Source: Maricaulis sp.
GTDB lineage: Bacteria; Pseudomonadota; Alphaproteobacteria; Caulobacterales; Maricaulaceae
Assembly: GCF_030149515.1 (NCBI RefSeq)
Contig: NZ_JASBRI010000024.1
Span: forward strand, 1 to 64,000
Direction: 5' to 3'
DNA length: 64,000 bases
Shown: piece by piece, positions 10,903-19,831 of the stretch
Layout of the letters: each line of letters opens with the position of its first letter
Numbering within the stretch: the first letter of the stretch is position 1
The notes under the pieces: model-generated
Database searches by the model: none
What the model was told of the DNA's origin: nothing
Seen by the model: the letters and a program-made list of their open reading frames with translations, nothing else
Made by a program: the position numbers and the translations under genes

Positions 10903-12036
10903 ATGATCCCGTCCCAACGCGACCTGTTCGATATCCCGCGCGAGCGCGTCTATCTCAACACCGCCTATATGGGTCCCATGCCCAAGGCTGCCATCGCGGC
11001 CGGTGCGGAAAGCTATGCCCTCAAGGGCCAGCCCTGGCGCTATGACATACAGGGTGACTTTTTCGACGCCCCCGAAGCCGTGCGGGCCCGGGCGGCCCGT
11101 CTGTTCGGCTCCAGCCCGGCCGATATCGCACTCGTGCCGGCGGCCTCCTACGGCCTGGCCACCGCGGCACGTAACCTGGCCCCGCAGAGGCGCACGGAAA
11201 TCCTGGTTCTGGAGGCGCAGTTTCCCTCCAACCTCTATGTCTGGCGCGAGCTGGCCGGGCAATATGGCGCTCGTATACGCACGGTGAGCCGATCGGCGAA
11301 CCAGAGCTGGAGCGAGGCGGTGCTGGGCGCGATCGGACCGGCCACGTCGATCGTCGCCTGCCCGCAGGTCCACTGGGCCGATGGCGGCGCCCTCGACCTG
11401 CCGGCAATCAGCGAGGCGGCGCGGCGCCAGGGCGCAGCCCTGGTGCTGGATCTTACCCAGTCACTGGGCGCCCTGCCCTTCGACATGGCGGCCATCCAGC
11501 CCGATTTCGCTGTCGCGGCGGGATATAAATGGCTGCTTGGCCCCTACACGCTCGGCTTTCTCTATGCCGCCCCGCACCATCAAACGGGCGAGGCGCTGGA
11601 GGAAAACTGGATCGTGCGCGAAAAGGCCGAGGATTTCGCCCGCCTGGTCGATTATGCAGACGGCTATGCCCCCGGCGCCAAACGCTTCGACATGGGCGAG
11701 CGTTCCGCCTTCCAGCTCGTGCCGGCCGCAAGTGAAAGCCTGGCGCAGATCCTGGACTGGGGCGTGGAGGAGATCGCCGCCACGCTGGCGCAACGCACGC
11801 AGGCCATCACCCGGGCCGTTGCCCCCCTGGGCCTTGCCGACGACACGCCGGACCGCGCCGGCCATTATCTCATGCTGGCCCTGCCCGGCGGCGCACCGAA
11901 GGATCTCGTGACCCGCCTGGCAGCCCGCGGCATCAATGTATCCCAGCGCGGAGACCGGCTGCGCGTGACGCCGCACCTGTTCAACGACGATGCCGACATC
12001 GCCGCCTTCGCGGACGGGTTGAGGGCGGTGTTGTGA
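10903..12036 (+). CDS. class V aminotransferase (cysteine desulfurase-like fold)
   Basis: A PLP enzyme of the aminotransferase class V superfamily, 377 residues, of undetermined substrate. The start ATG follows AGAGG with 7-base spacing; a TTG six bases upstream is possible. Seen are YLNTAYMGPMP at the N-terminus (the usual substrate-contact region), ALVLDLTQSLGALPFDM with the PLP-binding Asp, and the PLP lysine in VAAGYKWLLGPYTLGFLY. No cysteine-containing desulfurase active loop is visible, so kynureninase-, isopenicillin epimerase- or lyase-like activity is equally possible. It is followed by the DMT transporter gene 80 bases downstream in the same direction, a possible operon. Confidence 0.85.
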   Translation: MIPSQRDLFDIPRERVYLNTAYMGPMPKAAIAAGAESYALKGQPWRYDIQGDFFDAPEAVRARAARLFGSSPADIALVPAASYGLATAARNLAPQRRTEILVLEAQFPSNLYVWRELAGQYGARIRTVSRSANQSWSEAVLGAIGPATSIVACPQVHWADGGALDLPAISEAARRQGAALVLDLTQSLGALPFDMAAIQPDFAVAAGYKWLLGPYTLGFLYAAPHHQTGEALEENWIVREKAEDFARLVDYADGYAPGAKRFDMGERSAFQLVPAASESLAQILDWGVEEIAATLAQRTQAITRAVAPLGLADDTPDRAGHYLMLALPGGAPKDLVTRLAARGINVSQRGDRLRVTPHLFNDDADIAAFADGLRAVL

Positions 12037-12115
12037 GGCCCTGCTCCGTCACGCCCCCCATCGCGGACGCTGGCGAGCGCGGCCGGCAACGACGGTGCGC
12101 CGCAGGGAGGGCGGA

Positions 12116-13015
12116 GTGAGACACATCCCCACCCTCCGCGACTGGGCGGCGCTTGTCCTGCTCACTGTATTGTGGGGATCGGCCTTCGCCTTCATCAAGC
12201 ACGGCGTCGGCACGCTGCCGCCCGCCGCGCTGATCCTTGTGCGTATCGCCGGCGCGGCGATCTGCCTGATCGCCTGGGCCCATATGCGCGGTCACCGCCT
12301 GCCGCCGCTCACGGACAGCCGCTGGCTGTGGTTCGCCGGCCTCGGCTTCTTCGGCAATACCCTGCCCTTCTTCCTGGTCAGCTGGGGCCAGCAACATATC
12401 GACAGCGCGCTGGCCGGCATCCTGGTTGCCACCATGCCGCTGGCGACCGTGCTGCTGGCGCATGTCGTCGTGCCCGGCGAGCATCTGACCTGGCGGCGCT
12501 CGGCCGGCGTGATTGTCGGCTTTTCCGGCGTTGTCCTGCTGCTCGGGCCGGCCGCGCTGAGCGATCTGGGCGGGGCCGATGTCTGGGCCCAGCTGGGCGT
12601 GGTGGCTGCCGCCGTCTGCTATGGCATCAATGCGGTGATGGCGCGCATGCTGCCGCCGACATCACCGTCGGTCTCCGGGGCGGGCATGCTGATCTGCGGG
12701 GCCGTCTTCGCGCTGCCGCTGGGTGTGATCGATCTCGCCCGCGCCGCGGAGAATGTCGCCCCGACGGCCTGGATGGCGGTGATCTGGCTGGCCGTGGGGC
12801 CAACGGCTGCGGCCTCGGTCGTGCTGATGCAGGTCGCGCGCACGGCCGGACCGAACTTCCTCGCCATCGCCAATTATCTCACCCCGATCGCCGCGATGAT
12901 CACCGGCGTCGTCATCGGGGAAACCCTGGGCTGGAACGTATTCACCGCGCTGGCAGTGATCCTGGCCGGCGTCTGGCTGGCCCGCGGCAAGGCCCCCGCC
13001 CCGCCGCCGCGCTAG
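12116..13015 (+). CDS. EamA/DMT-superfamily transporter
   Basis: An inner-membrane metabolite exporter of the drug/metabolite transporter family with two tandem EamA domains and about ten transmembrane helices. It begins VRHIPTLRDWAALVLLTVLW at a GTG five bases after GGAGG; an upstream GTG at 12095 lacks a ribosome site. Characteristic are LWGSAFAFIKHG in the first repeat and ANYLTPIAAMITGVVIGE in the second. The last four bases overlap the end of convergent thiD. Its place behind the aminotransferase suggests joint transcription; the exported compound is unknown. Confidence 0.9.
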   Translation: MRHIPTLRDWAALVLLTVLWGSAFAFIKHGVGTLPPAALILVRIAGAAICLIAWAHMRGHRLPPLTDSRWLWFAGLGFFGNTLPFFLVSWGQQHIDSALAGILVATMPLATVLLAHVVVPGEHLTWRRSAGVIVGFSGVVLLLGPAALSDLGGADVWAQLGVVAAAVCYGINAVMARMLPPTSPSVSGAGMLICGAVFALPLGVIDLARAAENVAPTAWMAVIWLAVGPTAAASVVLMQVARTAGPNFLAIANYLTPIAAMITGVVIGETLGWNVFTALAVILAGVWLARGKAPAPPPR

Positions 13016-13821
13016 GGCCGCAGCACCCACATGTGATCGACCGGACCTTTGCCCTGGCCATATCCCGGAGCGCGGGCAATGGCTTCGTGCAGATAGTCGC
13101 CGGCCTTGCGCACGGCTTCGGGCAGGGCCTCGCCCCGGGCCAGCCGCGCCGCGATGGCCGAGGCCAGGGTGCAGCCGGTACCATGTGTGTGTTTGGTGCC
13201 GATACGCGGGCGTTCCATGATTTCCATGCCGCGGGTCGAGACCAGCACGTCGGCGACGGCATTGCCCTTAAGATGCCCGCCCTTCACCAGCGCCGCCCGG
13301 GCGCCCATCGCCATGAGTTTCTCCGCCGCCGCGATCTGGCCCTGGATATCCTCCACAGGCATGCCGGTCAGGCGCGCGGCCTCGGGAATATTGGGCGTCA
13401 CAAGCGCGGCCAGTGGCACAAGGCGTTCCCGGATCGCAGCCTCGGTCCCGTCATCGACCAGCCGGTCGCCCGACGTGGCCACCATGACCGGATCGAGGAC
13501 CAGCGGCAGCGGCGTGTCCAGGCTTTCCAGCACACCCGCGACCAGGCCGACAACCCCGGCCGTGCCCAGCATGCCCGTCTTCACCGTATCGGCGCCGATA
13601 TCGTCCAGGACGGCGCGCATCTGGCCTTCCACGATCGCATCGGGCACGGGGTGAATGGCGCTGACACCCAGCGTGTTCTGCACGGTGATCGCGGTGATCG
13701 CGGTAGCGGCATAGCCGCCCATGGCGGACACCGCCTTGATGTCGGCCTGGATGCCGGCACCGCCGCCACTGTCCGACCCCGCAACAATGAGGACACGGCC
13801 GGCCGGTTCTTGTGGTTCCAT
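13012..13821 (-). CDS. thiD: hydroxymethylpyrimidine/phosphomethylpyrimidine kinase
   Basis: ThiD phosphorylates HMP and HMP-P, the step directly after ThiC in thiamine synthesis. The 269 residues start MEPQEPAGRVLIVAGSDSGGGAGIQADIKA, where GSDSGGGAGIQAD is the family signature. DPVMVATSG and the ATP-site loop HTHGTGCTLASAIAA follow in the normal places. A TTG 18 bases upstream is less likely as start. It lies 24 bases downstream of the TPR protein gene on the same strand and is probably co-transcribed with it. Its stop overlaps that of the DMT exporter by 4 bases. No riboswitch precedes it, unlike thiC. Confidence 0.96.
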   Translation of the reverse strand: MEPQEPAGRVLIVAGSDSGGGAGIQADIKAVSAMGGYAATAITAITVQNTLGVSAIHPVPDAIVEGQMRAVLDDIGADTVKTGMLGTAGVVGLVAGVLESLDTPLPLVLDPVMVATSGDRLVDDGTEAAIRERLVPLAALVTPNIPEAARLTGMPVEDIQGQIAAAEKLMAMGARAALVKGGHLKGNAVADVLVSTRGMEIMERPRIGTKHTHGTGCTLASAIAARLARGEALPEAVRKAGDYLHEAIARAPGYGQGKGPVDHMWVLRP

Positions 13822-13845
13822 GGACCCAATACTCGCCAATTGCGC

Positions 13846-14784
13846 CTAGTTCCCGTCCTGCAGCGCGCGCAAGCGGGCCCGCGCGCGGGTCGCCTCGGCA
13901 TCGCTGATCGCATGCGAGGCCGCCTGATCGTAGAGTTCGCGCGCCGCCGCGTCATCGCCCTGCTCGGCCCGCAATTCGGCCAGCGCGATCAGGGCGCGGA
14001 AATTCTCCGGCGCAAAGGCCAGCATCTGTTCATAGATCGCCGCTGCCCGGTCGAGATCGCCCGCCACGGCCAGGCAGGCCGCGTGATCGTGCAGCAATTC
14101 GTCGTCCCAGGGACTGGCCTCCACCGCAGCGGCCTCGCCGGCGCAGCCCGCGGGCGGCGGGCCGGCCGCGTCCGGCGAGCCGGACGCCATGCCGGTCCGG
14201 TCCGGTGCGGCCGCTGCTGCCGCAGTCTGAACCGGGGCCGGGGCCGCCGATACCCCATCGGAGGAGGGCGGATCGCTGTCCGCCGCCAACGGACGACGGC
14301 CCGGCCCGGTGCGCCCGGCCGGACCGCCAGCTTCGCGGCTCTCGTCTGTGGCCGGCCGAACAGGCAGGGGCGCGGGCGGCGGGCTTGCCGGCGCATCCGC
14401 TTCGGCCCGCATTGCCGCATGCGGCAGGCCCAGCGTGACCAGGACGCCACCCGGCACCAGCTCGGCACGCGCGCCCTCCCAGCCCGTGCGGCCGTCCAGC
14501 TCGATGCGCACGCCCTCGCCGGCCGGCACGATACGAACGGTCTCGACCAAGCCGCGATCATAGGGCGTAACGGTCCGCTGGCTGGCGCTGACGCCCGCAA
14601 TGTCCAGGCGCAGGCCATCTGCCGTCGCAACAGCTGTCACAGCCCGCGGCTGACCGTCGAAGATGAGCCAGATTCGGCCGGTCTCGCCGTCCGAAGCCGC
14701 AGCCACATCGCGCAACTCCGCCATGGCTGGCGCGGCGGCCAAACTGGCCAGGGTCAGCGAAAAGGCAAGCAATAGCGCACGCAT
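13846..14784 (-). CDS. exported AMIN-like/TPR protein
   Basis: A 312-residue envelope protein of unknown role. Signal peptide MRALLLAFSLTLASLAAAPAMA, ribosome site AGAGG 8 bases before the ATG. Residues about 25-125 form a beta-rich region (RIWLIFDGQPRAVTAV, RIVPAGEGVRIELDG) that resembles AMIN-type domains which bind cell-wall material. This is followed by a long Pro/Ala-rich linker and a C-terminal tail with about two tetratricopeptide repeats (DLDRAAAIYEQMLAFAPENFRALIALAEL is the clearest, in two pieces). It heads a probable operon with thiD. The AMIN comparison is by eye only. Confidence 0.65.
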   Translation of the reverse strand: MRALLLAFSLTLASLAAAPAMAELRDVAAASDGETGRIWLIFDGQPRAVTAVATADGLRLDIAGVSASQRTVTPYDRGLVETVRIVPAGEGVRIELDGRTGWEGARAELVPGGVLVTLGLPHAAMRAEADAPASPPPAPLPVRPATDESREAGGPAGRTGPGRRPLAADSDPPSSDGVSAAPAPVQTAAAAAAPDRTGMASGSPDAAGPPPAGCAGEAAAVEASPWDDELLHDHAACLAVAGDLDRAAAIYEQMLAFAPENFRALIALAELRAEQGDDAAARELYDQAASHAISDAEATRARARLRALQDGN

Positions 14785-14828
14785 GGACAAGGCCTCTGAG
14801 CCGTTCGCGTCAAGGCGGGGCGGACTTT

Positions 14829-15680
14829 TCACCCCACCCCGGGTTCGCGCGCCGAGACCGTGGCCGCATTGCAGGCATCGTAGCCAAAGGCCCCGATCAG
14901 CGTACCGTCGGCATGGCGAACCGACTCATAGACATAACAGCCCTCGCCGAAGTCCGGGAAGGTGCCGCGCACGAAAATCGGATCCCCCTCGCCATAGATG
15001 GCGTCGGCCGCATCGAGCGGGCGCAGGGAATTGACTGCCTCGCCCGCCTCGCGCGTCGCGCATTCCCAGGTCTGCATGTCCTCGTCGACGATGCGTACAC
15101 CGGTATGCCCGCCCCTCATCGTGTAGGCGGCGGAGACATGGGCGGACTGGTTGCGGAATTCGGCCAGGCAGGTGTCGATAGCCGGCAGATAGTCCATAAG
15201 GTAGTTCGACCAGCGGTCGTCCTGCGCCACTTCGCGGCCGCAGCCGGTCAGGGTCCTGCTGCCGACGACCACCGCGGCGAAATAGGTATGGCCATTACCC
15301 GGGGCGGCCTCGCACGGACCGGCCTGGAGTTCGACCGCAACCCGCATGCCTTCCTCCGTCTCGCCGTAGAACCGGCGCACGCCGCCGTCCAGGTAGGGCA
15401 TGGCAATGGCGAGCGTGACGATATCAGCCTCGCCCCCGTCCATGCGCAGGCGCATCGACACGCGCGCCTCGTTGCCCTCCTGCTCGTAAGCCATACGCCC
15501 GGACCAGCCGTCATGACTGGACAATTCATAGCCATAGCCCGTCACGACCCGGGCCCCGCCGGAGCGGGCATGATCGAATGCCGCCATGGCCATTCCGCCA
15601 CCCCCGGCCGTCATGCTGTCGGTGGTCGCGCAGGCCGCAAGGCTCGCGCTGCCCAATGCGAGTAGAAGGGTCCGGATCAT
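14829..15680 (-). CDS. predicted lipoprotein of unknown function
   Basis: A 283-residue lipoprotein: MIRTLLLALGSASLAACATT, with lipobox LAAC at Cys17. The mature region holds a short Gly/Met-rich spacer and then a mixed domain containing six well-spaced cysteines (for example GPCEAAPG, LTGCGRE, DTCLAEF, TWECATRE, EGCYVYES, YDACNAA), suggesting disulfides in the periplasm. I recognise no family. It precedes the TPR gene by 45 bases on the same strand and so may be the first gene of a lipoprotein-TPR-thiD unit. Confidence 0.75.
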   Translation of the reverse strand: MIRTLLLALGSASLAACATTDSMTAGGGGMAMAAFDHARSGGARVVTGYGYELSSHDGWSGRMAYEQEGNEARVSMRLRMDGGEADIVTLAIAMPYLDGGVRRFYGETEEGMRVAVELQAGPCEAAPGNGHTYFAAVVVGSRTLTGCGREVAQDDRWSNYLMDYLPAIDTCLAEFRNQSAHVSAAYTMRGGHTGVRIVDEDMQTWECATREAGEAVNSLRPLDAADAIYGEGDPIFVRGTFPDFGEGCYVYESVRHADGTLIGAFGYDACNAATVSAREPGVG

Positions 15681-15764
15681 GTACTGCCCCCAGAGGTGTC
15701 GTCCCGTTGCCATCAAACAGTCTAACACATGAATGAAGGATGAGTGCCGGCACGGCGGCGGACG

Positions 15765-16655
15765 CTAGACGGCGCCGTCGAACCGCTCTGCGAGATAGTC
15801 GACAAAGGCCCGCACGCGATGGGTCATGTAGCGGTTGGAGGGGAAGACAGCCCAGAGGAAGCGGTGCTCGGGCGCCCAGTCCGGCATCACTTCCGTCACG
15901 CAGCCGTCGTCCAGCGCGACCTGTGCAGCCCAGCGCGGCGAACAGGCAATGCCCAGCCCAGACGCCGCGGCCGACACCGCGGCAACGGCGCCGTTCAGGG
16001 TCAGGCGGCCGCTGACCCGGACCTCGGCCTCCTCACCGTCGCGTTCGAATTTCAGGATCTGCGGGGCCGGCTTGTTGCGATCGACGATGACGTCGTGCCG
16101 GGCCAGATCGTCCGGATGCCTCGGCGCGCCATGGCGGGCGATATAGTCGGGCGAGGCCACGGTCACGAGACAAGCCGGCGCCAACCGCCGGGCGATCAGC
16201 GCGCTGTCGGGCAGATTGCCGATCCGCACGCCGACATCGATGCCTTCATTGACGAGATCGACCATGCGGTCGGCCAGCGACAGGCGCACCTCGATCTTCG
16301 GCCATTGATTCATGAAGTCGGCAACGACCGGCATCAGCCGCCGCGCTCCGAAATCGACCGGCGCCGTCACGCGCAACAGTCCGGCCGGATCGGAGCGTGT
16401 ATCGGCCACCCCCTCTTCCAGTGCATCGTACTCGTCGAGCCAGGGCCGGACCCGTTCAAGAAGGGCCGTACCGGCATCGGTCAACCGGACAGAGCGCGTA
16501 GTTCGATCGAACAGGCGCGCCTGCAGGCGCTGCTCCAGGGCCGTGATCTGTTTCGACGCCGCCCCGGGCGTCATGGCCTCGCGTTCGGCCGCCTTGGTGA
16601 AACTGCCCAGCTCGGCCACCGAACAGAACAGGCGCAGGGCATCGATCCGGTCCAT
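15765..16655 (-). CDS. LysR-family transcriptional regulator
   Basis: A 296-residue LysR protein: N-terminal winged helix (MDRIDALRLFCSVAELGSFT...GAASKQITALEQRLQARLF) and a C-terminal effector domain. It matches the large LTTR subgroup in which the recognition helix is followed by RTTRSVRLTDAG. It is divergent from the extradiol dioxygenase gene with 95 bases between them, the standard layout for a LysR protein and its target. The interval (16656-16750) is noticeably AT-rich for this genome, fitting a shared promoter region. Confidence 0.93.
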   Translation of the reverse strand: MDRIDALRLFCSVAELGSFTKAAEREAMTPGAASKQITALEQRLQARLFDRTTRSVRLTDAGTALLERVRPWLDEYDALEEGVADTRSDPAGLLRVTAPVDFGARRLMPVVADFMNQWPKIEVRLSLADRMVDLVNEGIDVGVRIGNLPDSALIARRLAPACLVTVASPDYIARHGAPRHPDDLARHDVIVDRNKPAPQILKFERDGEEAEVRVSGRLTLNGAVAAVSAAASGLGIACSPRWAAQVALDDGCVTEVMPDWAPEHRFLWAVFPSNRYMTHRVRAFVDYLAERFDGAV

Positions 16656-16750
16656 TTATTCCTCACGAGAAATAGAAACCCGCCTTTTGGCATACTTATT
16701 CAATTTGGGCGAAACTCCAAGATGGGGTCTTGTCAGTCAGGGAGATTGCC

Positions 16751-17518
16751 ATGCCCCTTGCCCCGCTTTTCCTGTCCCACGGGGCGCCGGATCTGCTCAC
16801 CATATCCTCGCCTGCGCACAACGCGCTGAAGCAGCTGGAATTGCCCGAGGAGACTCGCGCCGTGCTGGTCGTGTCGGCCCATTGGGAGGCCGGCCCCGTG
16901 CGCGTGCAGACCGCAGCGCAACCCGATACGATCCACGATTTCCGCGGCTTTGGCCCTGATCTCGAAGCCGCGACCTACACGGCACCCGGCGCTCCGGCGT
17001 TGGCCGAACGGGTGGGCGGCTTGCTGAAGGCTGCAGGGATCGAGGCCGTTTCCGATAGCCGGCGCGGGCGCGATCACGGCGCCTGGATTCCCATGGCCCT
17101 GATCCGGCCCGAGGGCGATCTGCCGGTCATCCAGGTCAGCTTGCCCGACAGCGACGCCGGAGCCATCGCCCTTGGCCGCGCCCTGGCCCCGCTGACGCGC
17201 GAAGGCGTGCAGATCATCGGCTCCGGGTCTCTGACCCATGCCCTGGGCACCGCCTTGGCGGCCCCGGAAGACGCACCGGCGCATCCCGGGGCAAAGGCAT
17301 TCAGGGACTGGGTCACACCGCTTATCGCGACCGCCAATCCGGCCGAACTGGCCGGCTGGGAGACGGCACCGCTGGCCGCCTTCAACCACCCCACGCCTGA
17401 GCATTTCCGCCCGTTGCTGATCGCCATGGCGGCCGCCGGCGGCAGGTCAGCGGAACTGCTGCACCAGTCCTGGAGCCGGAGCGCCCTGGCGATGGATATC
17501 TGGCGGTTCGCGGCCTAG
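16751..17518 (+). CDS. class III extradiol ring-cleavage dioxygenase (DODA/YgiD family)
   Basis: A 255-residue metal-dependent dioxygenase of the LigB superfamily, DODA-type. Metal-binding positions are visible as SHGAPDLL near the N-terminus, SAHWEAGPV, RGRDHGAWIPM with the catalytic His, and GSGSLTHALG. The ATG at 16751 follows GGGAG. The family cleaves catecholic rings (YgiD acts on L-DOPA), but the natural substrate here is not deducible. Divergent from a LysR gene likely to control it. Its stop is 2 bases from the stop of the convergent ankyrin gene. Confidence 0.9.
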   Translation: MPLAPLFLSHGAPDLLTISSPAHNALKQLELPEETRAVLVVSAHWEAGPVRVQTAAQPDTIHDFRGFGPDLEAATYTAPGAPALAERVGGLLKAAGIEAVSDSRRGRDHGAWIPMALIRPEGDLPVIQVSLPDSDAGAIALGRALAPLTREGVQIIGSGSLTHALGTALAAPEDAPAHPGAKAFRDWVTPLIATANPAELAGWETAPLAAFNHPTPEHFRPLLIAMAAAGGRSAELLHQSWSRSALAMDIWRFAA

Positions 17519-17519
17519 T

Positions 17520-18566
17520 TCACTGGTCCGCCAACCTGGGCTGTTCCAGACGTTCGGTCACGTCGGTCCAGCCCATCATTTCGGCTATTGCCGCCAAATC
17601 GGGCGTATTGTCCGGAACGATGCCGGGGTCGGCGCCCGCGTCCAGCAATGCCAGCACGGCGCCGTGCCGGCGTTCGAAGGCAGCCCAGAAAAGCGGGGTC
17701 GCGCCTGTCACGCCGGCCGTATCCGCGTCGGCGCCCGCCTCGACCATCCAGCGCACAAGATCGGCATGCCCGCCGATCGCCGCCATATGCAGCGGTGTGA
17801 GGGCCATTCCGTTGGTACCCGCACGGCGATTGATGTCGGCCCCCTGCGCCACGAGCGCTTCTACCGCGTCGCGATGTCCCTCGCGCGCGGCTTCGAACAG
17901 GGCCGTGAAGCCGATCGCGTCGACGGCATCGACGTCAGCACCGGCGGCGATCAACCGGTCGATCGCACCGGCCCGGCCGGCCCGCGCCGGCGCCTGCAGC
18001 ACAGGCCGGCCAGCCCAGTCGCGAAGCTGCGCAATCCGGACATGCGGCAGGATCCGGTCCATTTCCGCGATATCGCCGGTAATCGCCGCCGCTTCCAGCA
18101 TCGCTTCGGCCCGGCTGCGCCAGACCGGCCCGCCGGCCGCATCGAGCAGGATCGCCAGCGCCGCCTGATGGCCCCGGCGCATGACGATTTCGACCGGCGT
18201 TCCGTGCCCGGTGTCCCCCGTTGACGCGCCGGCCTCCAAAAGCGCCGCGATCACGGCGGCATGACCGTAGTACGCGGCCCAGTTCACGGCGGGATCGCCC
18301 ATGGCGTCGTGCGTGTCCGGATCGGCGCCGGCCGCAACAAGGATTTCGACCAGGGCCGGATCCGGATTGGATGCGGCATACATCAGCGCGGTTGCTTCCA
18401 GCCCGTCGGTCTCGCGGGCATTGGGATCGGCGCCGGCATCGAGAACCCGTACCAGCCCGGCGGCATCGCCGCCGCTCAACGCCGAGCGCATCTCGTCCGG
18501 TATCTGGGCCCAGCCGGGCACGCTCAGACAAAGTGCGCCGGCCAGCGCGAAGAGATGGTGTCGCAT
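17520..18566 (-). CDS. exported ankyrin-repeat protein
   Basis: A 348-residue periplasmic or secreted protein with a signal peptide ending around PGWAQ and at least seven ankyrin repeats, each with the AL..AGADP pattern (for example LVRVLDAGADPNARETDG, LVEILVAAGADPDTHD, AIDRLIAAGADVDAVDAIG, AVEALVAQGADINRRAG, LVRWMVEAGADADTAGVTG). The repeats fill nearly the whole mature chain, so its role is presumably protein binding. The middle section (residues 150-200) has degenerate repeats. Exported ankyrin proteins of this kind are sometimes found next to catalases; here no partner is obvious. Confidence 0.88.
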   Translation of the reverse strand: MRHHLFALAGALCLSVPGWAQIPDEMRSALSGGDAAGLVRVLDAGADPNARETDGLEATALMYAASNPDPALVEILVAAGADPDTHDAMGDPAVNWAAYYGHAAVIAALLEAGASTGDTGHGTPVEIVMRRGHQAALAILLDAAGGPVWRSRAEAMLEAAAITGDIAEMDRILPHVRIAQLRDWAGRPVLQAPARAGRAGAIDRLIAAGADVDAVDAIGFTALFEAAREGHRDAVEALVAQGADINRRAGTNGMALTPLHMAAIGGHADLVRWMVEAGADADTAGVTGATPLFWAAFERRHGAVLALLDAGADPGIVPDNTPDLAAIAEMMGWTDVTERLEQPRLADQ

Positions 18567-18653
18567 ATCAGCCTCCCCTGTTCGGGAGAGCCTAGCTTCA
18601 CGTCAAAGCGGCGCGGACCGACAATTTCGTGAACACAGCGCGAGGTGTTGTGA

Positions 18654-19766
18654 TCACGCCCTGGCGAGCTTGAAATGACGCCGCTCCAGCCGCACCGGCA
18701 GCCCGAAATCAGCCAATTGCTGCGCTCCTATGCTGCGCAGCAATCGATCTGCGGCCGACCGGTCCGCGCCGGTCAGCCCGGCGAGATGATCGGCCACGCG
18801 CTGCAGCATCCAGAGCGAGTAGGGGATGACCGCGCGATCGGTTTCCACAACGGCATCGCCGTGCCCGATACGGACCCTGTGGAAGCCCAGTAGACGCGGG
18901 ATTTCACTCTCCTGCGGATGCGCCTCGACCCACTCGCCCAGTATCTGCGCGGTATCCAGGAGGACCGGCAATTGCTGCGCAGCAAACATCTGCAGCAACG
19001 GCATCAGCGTGGCCGGGATTTCGTCACGGGCCAGGAAGTCTCCGGTCAGTCCGTGCTGGGGTGCGTGACAGCGTTCTGCCCACCCGGCCACGCGCGGTGC
19101 CAGGCGCCGCATCAGCTCGCCGGACTTCGGATCGCGCAGCAAGTGGGCGTAGAGCGGGCCGAGCAGACCATAATCCCCGATCGACGGACGTGTGCCGAAC
19201 AGGAAGTCGTGCTCGCCCAGATGCGCATCGAAGGCTGCCAGAAACGCTTCATGGGCCGCTTCGATGGCCGGAGCGCTGTCCGGATTGACGCCCAGCCCCG
19301 TCACACTGCCGGAGAAGAAATCGACCGCCTTCTGCGCCGCCGCGAATTGTTCCCCGGGTGGCAGGTGCGGGTGCGAGGTGGCACCGAATTCGCGCTGCGC
19401 GAAGTCGCGATTATAGGCCCAGCGATAATGCATCGCCGGGATCACCAGCCATTCATCGCCGAAGAGTTCCAGGATCAGCGCCGCCAGGCGCTGGCAGGGA
19501 CCGTCGGGATAAACTGACGGGCCAGGTTCGTGCTGTTCGACATAGTCGATGATGTCGGTCGTGTCCTGCAGGGTCACGCCGGTCTGCGACCCGTCGTCAT
19601 GGATCACCACAGGAATGACCGGCCAGCCCACGCGCGGCAGGATGTGCGACTTGTAGACATCCCGCGTCGACAGGCGCTCGGTGAAGGGCACGTTCTTCCA
19701 GCGCAGATAGCCGCGCGCCTTGCCGGTGTAGAGCGAAACGGGCGTACCGATCAGGGTATAACTCAT
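18654..19766 (-). CDS. glutathione S-transferase family protein
   Basis: A 370-residue protein with an N-terminal thioredoxin-like GST domain (MSYTLIGTPVSLYTGKARGYLRWKNVPFTE, then VPVVI-like VIPVVIHDDGS and LQDTTDIIDYVE) and an all-alpha GST C-terminal domain, extended by about 120 residues beyond the usual 220-250. The position of the usual catalytic Ser/Tyr/Cys after the first strand holds VSLYTGK, so activity is uncertain. It is followed by a methyltransferase gene upstream on the same strand (65 bases between), possibly co-transcribed. Confidence 0.8.
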   Translation of the reverse strand: MSYTLIGTPVSLYTGKARGYLRWKNVPFTERLSTRDVYKSHILPRVGWPVIPVVIHDDGSQTGVTLQDTTDIIDYVEQHEPGPSVYPDGPCQRLAALILELFGDEWLVIPAMHYRWAYNRDFAQREFGATSHPHLPPGEQFAAAQKAVDFFSGSVTGLGVNPDSAPAIEAAHEAFLAAFDAHLGEHDFLFGTRPSIGDYGLLGPLYAHLLRDPKSGELMRRLAPRVAGWAERCHAPQHGLTGDFLARDEIPATLMPLLQMFAAQQLPVLLDTAQILGEWVEAHPQESEIPRLLGFHRVRIGHGDAVVETDRAVIPYSLWMLQRVADHLAGLTGADRSAADRLLRSIGAQQLADFGLPVRLERRHFKLARA

Positions 19767-19831
19767 GGATCACGACCTTTGGGAATAACGGTCGGACCAT
19801 ACCGCGTTTTCTGAGACGATAAAGCCTTCGA

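Noticed and set aside
12172-14775. Plus-strand open frame of 867 codons
   Set aside because: It crosses the DMT exporter, thiD and TPR genes in a shadow frame; extreme Arg/Gly/Pro composition typical of an out-of-frame high-GC reading.
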